A stretch of 64,000 nt of DNA, taken from assembly GCA_902790625.1 (NCBI GenBank), contig CADASP010000005.1:62001-126000 (forward strand), written 5' to 3'. Numbering within the stretch: the stretch's first letter is position 1; the number at the start of each line of letters is the position of its first letter. This document shows, piece after piece, positions 32,764 to 40,078 of the stretch. Below the pieces are notes generated by a model, which was not told the DNA's origin, made no database searches, and was given only the letters and a program-made list of their open reading frames with translations. Source of the DNA: an uncultured Prevotellaceae bacterium (GTDB lineage Bacteria; Bacteroidota; Bacteroidia; Bacteroidales; Bacteroidaceae). The position numbers and the translations under genes were made by a program.

Positions 32764-33972
32764 TTATCGCTGCTCGTCGGGATGGATGCCGTAGTAGACG
32801 CGCAGGGGCGTGGAGCTGACCTTGATGAAGCCCTTGGCCTCGTCGGCAGTCCAGCCAGTCTGCGTCTCGCCATATTCGCCGAGCTTTGAGCGGGTGAGGT
32901 CGTTGGGGCTGTCGATGCCCACGGTGTCGAAGCCGTAGGGTCGCAGCCGCAGGATGGCCGTTCCGCTGACGTTGCGCTGGCTGCTGGTGAGCATGGCCTC
33001 GATGTCGGGCATCACAGGCTCCAGATACTGGCTCTCGTGGAGGAACATGCCATACCACTGCGCCACTTGGTCCTTCCAGTACTGCTGCCACTTTGACAAC
33101 GTCGACTTCTCCAGCAATCGGTGCGCCTCGATGATGAGCTTCGGTGCTGCGGCCTCGAAGCCCACGCGGCCCTTGATGCCGATGATGGTGTCGCCCACAT
33201 TGGCGTCGCGCCCGATGGCATACGATGCGCCTATCTCCTCAATCTTCTGGATGGCTTTCACGCGGTCGTCGAAGCGCTCGCCGTTCACGCCTACCACCTC
33301 GCCCTTTTCGAACTCAATCTTCAGCAATGCCGATGCCTGGTCGGCGGTGACGTGCTTCAGATAGGCCTCCTCGGGCAGTCCCTGTGTGGGGTCGAGCAGT
33401 TCGCCGCCACAGATGCTGGTGCCCCAGATGCCCACGTTGTAGCTGTACTTCAGCTTGGCAAAGTCGGCCTTGAAGCCGTGGTCGTTCAGATAGTCCACCT
33501 CCTCCTTGCGCGTCAGCTTCTTGTCGCGCGTCAGGGTGATGATTTCCACTCCGGGAGCCATCACGAGGAAGGTCATGTCGAAGCGTATCTGGTCGTTGCC
33601 GGCACCCGTTGAGCCGTGTGCGATGGCATCGGCCCCGATTTCGCGTGCATAGCGGGCGATGGCGATGGCCTGGAAGATGCGCTCGCTGCTGACGCTGATG
33701 GGATAGCAATTGTTGCGCATCACGTTGCCAAAAATCATGTACTTCAACGACTTGGCGTAGTACTCCTGGGTGACGTCGAGCGTCACATACTGCCGTGCAC
33801 CCAGCTTGTAGGCGTTCTCCTCGTTGGTCTTCAACTGTTCGTCACTGAATCCGCCCGTGTTGGCGCAGGCGGCATACACCTCGTATCCGCACTCCTTGGC
33901 CAGATACATCACGGTGTAGCTGGTGTCGAGCCCTCCCGAGAAGGCCACCACCACTTTCTTCTTTTGTTCCAT
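32764..33972 (-). CDS. argG: Argininosuccinate synthase
   Basis: ATP-dependent joining of citrulline and aspartate, 402 aa. The PP-loop motif VAFSGGLDTSYTVMYLA is at the N-terminus, with AHGSTGAGNDQIRFD in the middle and ...PYGFDTVG near the C-terminus. The sequence matches the branch of the family common in Bacteroidetes. In operon with a GNAT gene 25 bp upstream and, after a repeat-filled 113-bp gap, pspC-argC. Confidence 0.96.
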   Translation of the reverse strand: MEQKKKVVVAFSGGLDTSYTVMYLAKECGYEVYAACANTGGFSDEQLKTNEENAYKLGARQYVTLDVTQEYYAKSLKYMIFGNVMRNNCYPISVSSERIFQAIAIARYAREIGADAIAHGSTGAGNDQIRFDMTFLVMAPGVEIITLTRDKKLTRKEEVDYLNDHGFKADFAKLKYSYNVGIWGTSICGGELLDPTQGLPEEAYLKHVTADQASALLKIEFEKGEVVGVNGERFDDRVKAIQKIEEIGASYAIGRDANVGDTIIGIKGRVGFEAAAPKLIIEAHRLLEKSTLSKWQQYWKDQVAQWYGMFLHESQYLEPVMPDIEAMLTSSQRNVSGTAILRLRPYGFDTVGIDSPNDLTRSKLGEYGETQTGWTADEAKGFIKVSSTPLRVYYGIHPDEQR

Positions 33973-33997
33973 GTCTATTATATTTCTTTTTAGATTT

Positions 33998-34612
33998 TCA
34001 ATTCTCTTCCAACTCTTCCAGATGCCGGATGCGGGCCAGCACGCTATCGGGAATCTTGGCGGGCAGCTGCTCGGTGGGGTCGAAGAGCATGGCCGTGCAG
34101 ATGCAGTAGCGGCGGTTGGTGCGCTTCAGGATGTCAACGTTGACACAGCCCTCGCATCCGCGCCAGAACGCCTCGTCTTCGGTGAGGTCGGCAAAGGTGA
34201 CGGGCTTGTAGCCCAGCTCCGTGTTCATCTTCATCACTGCGGCGCCGCTGGTGAGCGAGAATATCTTGGCATGTGGCCAGCGTGTGCGAGCCAGCGAGAA
34301 CGTCAGGTCCTTGATGCGCTTGGCCACGCCCAGTCCGCGAAAGTCGGGATGCACGATGAGTCCGCTGGTGGTGACATACTGTTGCTGCTCCCACGTCTCG
34401 ATGTAGCTGAAGCCCGCAAAGCGCCCGTCGGCAGCCAGTGCAATGACTGCCTTGGCCTCCTGCATCTTCTTTGCCAAGTATTCATGGGTGCGGCGTGCTA
34501 TGCCTGTGCCACGCACTTTGGCGGCCTCGGCAATGGTGTCAAGAATGGTGTCGACATACACCTCGTGCTCAGAGCCAGCCACCAGCACAGCGATTTCTGT
34601 TTCTTGTTCCAT
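33998..34612 (-). CDS. GNAT acetyltransferase in the arg operon
   Basis: 204 aa. The acyl-CoA binding segment VHPDFRGLGVAKRIKD (about 88-103) and surrounding strands identify the GNAT fold. A Cys-rich C-terminal part (RGCEGCVNVD, RRYCICTAM) has four cysteines that could bind metal. It is the second gene after argR and precedes argG. No classical argA/argJ is visible in this window, so it is a candidate for the missing glutamate N-acyltransferase (acetyl or succinyl) of Bacteroidales arginine synthesis. That role is inferred only from position and fold. Confidence 0.85.
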   Translation of the reverse strand: MEQETEIAVLVAGSEHEVYVDTILDTIAEAAKVRGTGIARRTHEYLAKKMQEAKAVIALAADGRFAGFSYIETWEQQQYVTTSGLIVHPDFRGLGVAKRIKDLTFSLARTRWPHAKIFSLTSGAAVMKMNTELGYKPVTFADLTEDEAFWRGCEGCVNVDILKRTNRRYCICTAMLFDPTEQLPAKIPDSVLARIRHLEELEEN

Positions 34613-34648
34613 GATGATGATTCACTGTTCAGATATAATTCCCTACTC

Positions 34649-35134
34649 TCAGGCTCCCCCCTTCATGTTGGGCACCACCTGTCCGAGCAGGTCAATGATT
34701 TCTTGCTTGTCCACGCCCTCCTTCAGTACGATGAAGATGGTGTCGTCGCCAGCGATGGTGCCCAGAATCTGGGTGATGTCGCTGCGGTCGATGTTCCAAG
34801 CGATGGCGCTGGCATAGCCCGGCCGCGTCTTGATAACCCCCATGTTGCCCGAGAAGCTGATGCTCAGGAATCCCGGTATCTGCAGCATCTCGCGCAGCGT
34901 CGACGTCTTGTTCACGCGCTTGTACATCGTCTCGTTGGGCAGCACGTAGATGTATTGTCCACTCAGCGTTGAGGCTTTTGCCACCTTCAGTTGTTTAAGG
35001 TCGCGGCTCAGCGTGGCCTGTGTCAGGCTGAATCCTTCTTTCTGCAGGGCTGCCATCAGTTCTTCCTGATTGCCCAGTTGTTGGCTGGAGATAATCAGTC
35101 GGATAGCCTCAAGCCGTTGGTTCTTAATCTTCAT
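34649..35134 (-). CDS. argR: Arginine repressor
   Basis: 161 aa from the ATG at 35134 (MKIKNQRLEAIRLIISSQQL), the family start; the longer frame would run through the promoter. N-terminal winged helix with LTQATLSRDLKQLKVAK; C-terminal hexamerisation/arginine-binding domain with TIAGDDTIFIVLKEG, containing the conserved GDD-type motif. It probably represses its own operon (argR-GNAT-argG-pspC-argC) through the operator at 35180-35215. Confidence 0.95.
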   Translation of the reverse strand: MKIKNQRLEAIRLIISSQQLGNQEELMAALQKEGFSLTQATLSRDLKQLKVAKASTLSGQYIYVLPNETMYKRVNKTSTLREMLQIPGFLSISFSGNMGVIKTRPGYASAIAWNIDRSDITQILGTIAGDDTIFIVLKEGVDKQEIIDLLGQVVPNMKGGA

Positions 35135-35163
35135 AATTTGTATTAATATCCAAAATTCGGCCG

Positions 35164-35195
35164 CAAAAGTACGGATATTTTTGCATATATGCAAA
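35164..35195 (-). promoter_or_regulatory. argR operon promoter
   Basis: On the minus strand TTTG (35195-35192), 20 bp, TActTTTG (35171-35164), 29 bp before the argR ATG. Strong consensus match. Confidence 0.85.
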
Positions 35196-35215
35196 TGTTT
35201 TTGTATATATTTTCG
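35180..35215. promoter_or_regulatory. Tandem ARG boxes (ArgR operator)
   Basis: The perfect palindrome TTTGCATATATGCAAA (35180-35195) is followed 20 bp centre to centre by the weaker TTTGTATATATTTT. AT-rich tandem boxes of this size and spacing are what ArgR hexamers bind. Box 1 covers the -33 element and spacer of the argR promoter. Confidence 0.8.
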
Positions 35216-35495
35216 CTCTCCGACAAAAAAAATGACCATGCATACGGCACAAAAACAAGCCGCTGACAGCCAGCGCGTCATGCCGGGCGAAAAACAGGAG
35301 CGCTCCTCATTTTCGTGGGGCGGCACTTTTGTTGTCACCCTCCTACGCAAATATCATGACATCAATGCTCTGCTGATGGTCATCTTAAATGTCCTACCAA
35401 AATCTCTCTGAATCTGAACCTTGAAAAACGACGGCAGAGAGATTCTTTTTGCAAACTTTTCCGTCCCAAACCGATTATCTTTAAAGATTATTTCG

Positions 35496-35503
35496 TAACC
35501 TTG
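35496..35503 (+). promoter_or_regulatory. -7 element before the 47-aa ORF
   Basis: TAacCTTG, one base off consensus, 23 bp before the ATG at 35527. A 10-bp inverted pair AATCTCTCTG (35401-35410/35435-35444) with CTTTTT lies just upstream and may insulate it. Confidence 0.4.
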
Positions 35504-35526
35504 CACCCAATTAAACTCCAAAGGAT

Positions 35527-35670
35527 ATGATGACAACAGCAGCAACAAAGTCGACACCCAGCACGTTCACACTGACCGTGCCGAAGACCGATGTGCATTT
35601 CTTCAAGACAATGGCCAAGAAGATGGGCTGGACGATAGAGCGCAAGCGCGCCACCAAGCCCCGCCTCTAA
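35527..35670 (+). CDS. 47-aa basic small protein, unknown
   Basis: MMTTAATKSTPSTFTLTVPK at the start, then TDVHFFKTMAKKMGWTIERK and a basic tail. The FTLTVPKxDxxFFKxMAKKMGW pattern recalls short Bacteroidales proteins seen beside toxin genes, sometimes annotated as antitoxins. No toxin is adjacent here; the next ORF is convergent and unrelated by sequence. A -7-like element and biased coding sequence support a real gene. Confidence 0.6.
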   Translation: MMTTAATKSTPSTFTLTVPKTDVHFFKTMAKKMGWTIERKRATKPRL

Positions 35671-35708
35671 AGGCGTGCTTAGCCCCCCTGCATCCCGTTG
35701 AGCAGAGA

Positions 35709-35987
35709 TTAGCCCTTCTTGTGAAACCGCGTGTAGGAAGTCAACAATCCACACTCACTGCCTACGGTTATCTTCTTGTCATTTCTAAAATCGAAATACG
35801 CCCGGATGGTCTGACCCATTCTGGGGTTCACCTCCTTGTAGTGGCCCTTTAGTGCATGGTATTCACTCAGCAACTCCTTGTCGTTCTCGATAAACTGGAA
35901 CAAGCGTAAGGTAATGTCGGGATTCACTTCTCCCCCTCTTTCCAGATAAACCGCAATGACTGATTCCGTAAATTCCTTGATATTCAT
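35709..35987 (-). CDS. Small hypothetical protein
   Basis: 92 aa, soluble, helix-rich (MNIKEFTESVIAVYLERGGE, LRLFQFIENDKELLSEYHAL) with a basic C-terminus. It looks like a Bacteroidales conserved hypothetical; no function assigned. AT-richer than its neighbours, consistent with recent acquisition. A TAatTTTG motif (36058-36051 on the minus strand) lies about 65 bp upstream of the start. Confidence 0.65.
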   Translation of the reverse strand: MNIKEFTESVIAVYLERGGEVNPDITLRLFQFIENDKELLSEYHALKGHYKEVNPRMGQTIRAYFDFRNDKKITVGSECGLLTSYTRFHKKG

Positions 35988-36236
35988 CGTCTACTCGTAA
36001 TATTATGTGATGGAACAATAAGTCTTTGCAATTCTTACAGAATGCGACGACAAAATTACACAAAAAAACTCATCTTCACCGCCTATTTATATAAAAAGTT
36101 TGTTTGTGTAATGTAAAAAACAAATATGATCATCCGCATTCTGCCGTAAGTGACCTTGAAAGGGGCCATCACAAAATAGCCGAGGGCACGCAGCGCACCA
36201 AGAATGGCAGGATTTACATCGTCGATGATGATGATT

Positions 36237-36528
36237 GCGATTGAGCAAGGGCACGACTTTTGAAAATTTCATTTCTCTTTAGAGGAAAGACAAGAATTAT
36301 TTACGGAATCAGCAAACCATTCGCTAAAAAAGTAACGACATGCAGGTGAGCATTGTTGATGACGAGCAAAATGGGGCGCAATCAGGAGAGGCGGCGCACG
36401 ACAAACAGGGAGCGGGAGGCACCGCAAAGGGAAAAGGGGCATGCTTTTTAGGTTGGCAGCGGGCGGGGACATGATTGGCAGCGGCCGCTGCCAATGATGG
36501 CAGCGAACGCCGCCAATGATGGCAGCGA
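36237..36528 (+). repeat. Dispersed intergenic repeat, copy 2 of 3
   Basis: 292 bp. It shares about 90 bp more left sequence with copy 3 than copy 1 does (from GCGATTGAGC to GCTAAAAAA). It ends earlier than the others, at GGCAGCGA. It lies upstream of topA and in the same orientation. Confidence 0.93.
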
Positions 36529-36574
36529 ATATAGACATGGAATGATAAAACCACTACGTGGAACAAACTATTTC

Positions 36575-36630
36575 GTACGGTTGAAAAGACGGTAGCGTTT
36601 TTTGAAGATTCCAGACGCTGAAAGCGTCTC
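36575..36630 (-). repeat. 56-bp dispersed repeat, copy B
   Basis: Perfect reverse complement of 20359-20414. A short hairpin GGTCGGAACGACC and TGCGGATAA follow at about 36646-36666, resembling element ends elsewhere. Confidence 0.95.
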
Positions 36631-36743
36631 CTCTCAATAGCCGTAGGTCGGAACGACCTGCGGATAACAGGTATGGCCTTGCGCGAAAAGTTAAGAAAAA
36701 CAAAATTATTATATATAAATAAGGTATAAGCAAACTTTTTGTT

Positions 36744-36751
36744 TACTTTTG
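36744..36751 (+). promoter_or_regulatory. -7 element of topA
   Basis: TActTTTG 35 bp before the topA ATG; no clear -33 TTTG. Confidence 0.55.
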
Positions 36752-36786
36752 CAGCCCGAAATTGAAACAAACGAGAAAAAAGGACT

Positions 36787-39108
36787 ATGCAGAAGAACTT
36801 AGTGATAGTAGAATCGCCGGCGAAGGCGAAGACGATAGAGAAGTTCCTTGGCGACGACTACAAGGTGATGTCGAGCTATGGCCACATTCGCGACTTGAGC
36901 AAGCATGAGCTGAGCATCGACGAAAAGACGCTGACTCCCGTTTACGAGATACCCGAAGAGAAGAAGAAGCTGGTGAGCGACTTGAAGAGTCAGGCCAAGA
37001 AAGCCAGTCAGGTGTGGCTGGCAAGTGATGAAGACCGCGAGGGAGAAGCCATCTCGTGGCATCTGTGCGAGGTGCTGGGACTGGACGAGCAGAAGACGAA
37101 GCGCATCGTGTTTCACGAAATCACCAAGCCCGCCATCCTGGAAGCCATCGAGCACCCACGCACGCTCGACATGAACCTGGTGGATGCCCAGCAGGCCCGT
37201 CGCGTGCTCGACCGCTTGGTGGGCTTCAAGCTGTCGCCCGTGCTCTGGCGCAAGGTGAAGCCAGCCCTGTCGGCAGGGCGCGTGCAGAGCGTGGCTGTGA
37301 GACTCATCGTGGAGCGCGAGCGCGAGATACAAGCCTTCAAGAGCGAGACCTACTACAGCGTGAGTGCCATCTTCGCCCTGCAGAACGCCGACGGCTCGGC
37401 ATCGGAGGTGAAAGCCACGCTGGCACAGCGGCTGAAGACGCGCGAAGAGGTAGACCAGCTGCTGGAACTGTGCAAGGGGGCCAGCTTCGAAGTGGAGAGC
37501 GTGCAGAAGAAGCCCATGAAGCGCACACCTGCGCCCCCCTTCACCACCAGCACACTGCAGCAAGAGGCTGCACGCAAGCTGGGATTCAGCGTGAGCCAGA
37601 CGATGGCAGTGGCCCAACACCTCTACGAGAACGGACAAATCACCTATATGCGTACCGACTCGGTGAACCTCTCGTCGCTGGCCATCAACACCGCCAAAGA
37701 GGAAATCACCCAGCAGTTTGGTGCCCAATACTCGAAGGTGAGGCAATATCACACCAGTTCGAAAGGTGCACAAGAGGCACACGAAGCCATCCGCCCCACC
37801 TACATGAACCAGCCCACCATCGAAGGCACTTCGCAGGAGAGGCGCCTCTACGAGCTGATATGGAAGCGCACGGTGGCCTGCCAGATGGCCGACGCCGAGA
37901 TTGAGAAGACAACGGTAGAGATTGCCGTAGATGCGCCGACAGCCAATGATCAATGGACATTCGTGGCCCAAGGCGAAGTGGTGAAGTTCGACGGATTCCT
38001 GAAGGTGTATCGCGAGAGCGCCGACGACGAGGAAGAGAACAAAGACGAGTTCAGTCATGTGCTGCCACCGCTGAAGAAGGGCGACCAGCTGGTGCGTCGC
38101 GAGGTGAGCGCCACCGAGCGCAACAGCCAAGGGCCACAGCGATATACCGAGGCTTCGCTGGTGAAAAAGCTGGAAGAGCTGGGCATCGGGCGCCCCTCGA
38201 CCTATGCGCCCACCATCAGCACCATACAGCAGCGCGAATATGTGGCGAAGGGCGACAAGAAGGGCGAGGACCAGCTGTTCGACGTCATCACACTGAAGGG
38301 AAAGCTGATTTCCACCAAGAAACGCCACGAGATAGTGGGGTCGGAGAAAGGAAAACTGATGCCCACCGACGTGGGAATCGTGGTGAACGACTATTTGACC
38401 GCCAACTTCCCCACCATCATGGACTATAACTTCACCGCTCGCGTGGAGCAGGACTTCGACAAGATTGCCGAGGGCAAGGTGCAGTGGGGCAAGATGATGA
38501 AGGAATTCGACAAGGACTTTGAACCCACGGTGAAGAAAGCCATCGAGCAGCGCTCAGAGCACAAGGCCGGCGAGCGCGAGCTGGGCATAGACCCCAAGAG
38601 CGGCCGACACGTGTTCGCCAAAATAGGACGCTACGGCCCCGTGGTGCAGATTGGCGTGGCCAACGACAAGGAGAAGCCCCTCTTCGCCCACATGCCCAAG
38701 GAACTGAGCATGGAGACCATCACCCTGGAGCAGGCGCTGGAGCTGTTCAAGCTGCCGCGCATGCTGGGCGAATACGAAGGCGAACCCGTCACCGTGGGAA
38801 CAGGACGCTTCGGCCCCTACGTGCTCCACAAGAAGGTGTATGCGTCGCTGCCAAAAGGTGCCGACCCCATGGCCATCACCATCGGCGAGGCCGTGAAGCT
38901 CATCGACGACAAGCGCCATGAAGATGAGCGACGCCATCTGCGCGTGTTCACCGAAGACATGGACTTGGAAATACTCAACGGCCGCTATGGCCCCTATCTG
39001 GTGTACAAAGGCAAGAACTACAGAATGCCGAAGGCACTCCACGACAAAGTGCGCGAGATGTCGTACGAAGAAGCAATGAGCATCATCAACAAAAGCAAGG
39101 AAAGTTAG
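36787..39108 (+). CDS. topA: DNA topoisomerase I
   Basis: Type IA topoisomerase that relaxes negative supercoils, 773 aa. Toprim domain at the N-terminus (LVIVESPAKAKTIEKFLG, SDEDREGEAISWHL with the acidic DxD/E motif). Catalytic Tyr in ITYMRTDSVNLSSLA near residue 287. The C-terminal part carries repeats of the topoisomerase C-terminal type (GRYGPVVQIG, GRFGPYVLHKKVYASLPKG, GRYGPYLVYKGKNYRMPK) and no Cys4 zinc fingers, as in other Bacteroidetes. Confidence 0.96.
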   Translation: MQKNLVIVESPAKAKTIEKFLGDDYKVMSSYGHIRDLSKHELSIDEKTLTPVYEIPEEKKKLVSDLKSQAKKASQVWLASDEDREGEAISWHLCEVLGLDEQKTKRIVFHEITKPAILEAIEHPRTLDMNLVDAQQARRVLDRLVGFKLSPVLWRKVKPALSAGRVQSVAVRLIVEREREIQAFKSETYYSVSAIFALQNADGSASEVKATLAQRLKTREEVDQLLELCKGASFEVESVQKKPMKRTPAPPFTTSTLQQEAARKLGFSVSQTMAVAQHLYENGQITYMRTDSVNLSSLAINTAKEEITQQFGAQYSKVRQYHTSSKGAQEAHEAIRPTYMNQPTIEGTSQERRLYELIWKRTVACQMADAEIEKTTVEIAVDAPTANDQWTFVAQGEVVKFDGFLKVYRESADDEEENKDEFSHVLPPLKKGDQLVRREVSATERNSQGPQRYTEASLVKKLEELGIGRPSTYAPTISTIQQREYVAKGDKKGEDQLFDVITLKGKLISTKKRHEIVGSEKGKLMPTDVGIVVNDYLTANFPTIMDYNFTARVEQDFDKIAEGKVQWGKMMKEFDKDFEPTVKKAIEQRSEHKAGERELGIDPKSGRHVFAKIGRYGPVVQIGVANDKEKPLFAHMPKELSMETITLEQALELFKLPRMLGEYEGEPVTVGTGRFGPYVLHKKVYASLPKGADPMAITIGEAVKLIDDKRHEDERRHLRVFTEDMDLEILNGRYGPYLVYKGKNYRMPKALHDKVREMSYEEAMSIINKSKES

Positions 39109-39110
39109 AG

Positions 39111-39200
39111 AGTTAGGAGTGATGAGTTAGGAGTTAGGAGTTAAAAGCAGACCAACTCCCAATTCCTCACTCCTAACTCCTAACTCCTAACTCCTAACTC
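39111..39200. repeat. Inverted GTTAGGA heptamer arrays
   Basis: GTTAGGA units (39111-39142) face complementary TCCTAAC units (about 39168-39199) that end directly at the aroK start codon. The fold would place aroK's start at the foot of a stem. Confidence 0.85.
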
Positions 39201-39728
39201 ATGAAGCGTATCATCCTCATCGGCTACATGGGAGCCGGCAAGACCACCATCGGGCGCGCCCTGGCCAAAGAGCTGGGGCTGAGCTTCTACGACTTGGACT
39301 GGTATATCGAGAACCGACGCCACAAGAAGGTGGCTCAAATCTTTGCCGAGCAGGGCGAAGAGGGATTCCGGCAAATAGAGCACAACATGCTGCACGAGGT
39401 AGCCGAGTTTGAAGACATCATATTGAGCTGCGGTGGCGGAACACCGTGTTTCTTCGACAACATCGACTACATGAACAGCCTGGCGCAGGTGGTGTATCTG
39501 CGATGCGAGCCAGAAGTGCTGCACCGACATCTGCTGATGGGGAAAGTGGAAAGGCCCCTGCTGAAGGGAAAGAGCCCCGACGAACTCATCGGCTTCATAC
39601 GCGAACAACTGGCCACTCGCGAACCTTATTATAACAAGGCGCAATATCAGCTCGACGTGTCGCTGATGGACAATTTCGAAAAGATAAAAACCACCGTAGA
39701 CAAGCTAAAACAGCTGCTGAACCTTTGA
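39201..39728 (+). CDS. aroK: Shikimate kinase
   Basis: ATP-dependent phosphorylation of shikimate in the aromatic amino acid pathway, 175 aa. P-loop GYMGAGKTTIGRALA at residues 8-22, DLDWYIE with the shikimate-binding Asp, CGGGTPC, and the LID region ERPLLKGKSPDEL. The ATG immediately follows a heptamer array, leaving no conventional leader sequence. Confidence 0.94.
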   Translation: MKRIILIGYMGAGKTTIGRALAKELGLSFYDLDWYIENRRHKKVAQIFAEQGEEGFRQIEHNMLHEVAEFEDIILSCGGGTPCFFDNIDYMNSLAQVVYLRCEPEVLHRHLLMGKVERPLLKGKSPDELIGFIREQLATREPYYNKAQYQLDVSLMDNFEKIKTTVDKLKQLLNL

Positions 39729-39742
39729 GGGTGGAAGGTTAA

Positions 39743-40010
39743 ATGATTATCCGCATGTACCCGACAGTCGGCCTGAAAGGCCAGCGAGCATACAGCCCAG
39801 GGCAACACCCTGGGTATAGGAAGCAGGAGCCCCTCGCCCTGAAAGGGCAAAAGCCCTCTTGCTTTGCAAGCATCCTTTGGCCGGGTGGCTTTATGTTAAG
39901 GCTTTTGCCCTTACAGGGCGTTTGCACCGTACACCTTTACCCAGGGCGCTGCCCTGGGCTGATAGCTTATTGCCCCTTCGGGGCGTTATCGGGTGATTGC
40001 GGATAATCAT
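39743..40010. mobile_element. MITE-like element with perfect 13-bp ends
   Basis: 268 bp bounded by ATGATTATCCGCA (39743-39755) and its exact complement (39998-40010). The interior is a series of small hairpins: GGCCTGAAAGGCC, CCCAGGGCAACACCCTGGG, GCCCTGAAAGGGC, CCCAGGGCGCTGCCCTGGG, GCCCCTTCGGGGC. It encodes no convincing protein. ATGATTATCCGCA also occurs near 20335 and 20428. Confidence 0.85.
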
Positions 40011-40078
40011 AAAAGAAGGTTGAAGGTTAAAAGGTTAAAGTTGAAAGGTTAATGTTCAGAGTTCAAAGTTTAAAGTTT
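40011..40078 (+). repeat. GGTTRAA/GTTYARA short repeats into a start codon
   Basis: AAGGTTGAAGGTTAAAAGG-like units, then GTTCAGAGTTCAAAGTTTAA, run from the MITE end through the first nine codons of the DUF5686 gene. Confidence 0.75.

Larger units (their letters stand above)
36059..36743. other. Gene-free repeat region upstream of topA
   Basis: No supported gene. It contains an ATGATCATCCGCA motif near 36127, copy 2 of the large repeat and copy B of the 56-bp repeat, followed by AT-rich sequence. Confidence 0.8.

Noticed and set aside
32651..33091. N-terminal extension of the pspC-like ORF into argG
   Set aside because: The extension is antisense or alternate-frame argG plus repeat DNA; PspC homology begins at 32650.
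39743..40006. 87-codon ORF in the element at 39743-40010
   Set aside because: It reads through palindromes typical of non-coding repeats; such ORFs are often annotated but lack coding signals.
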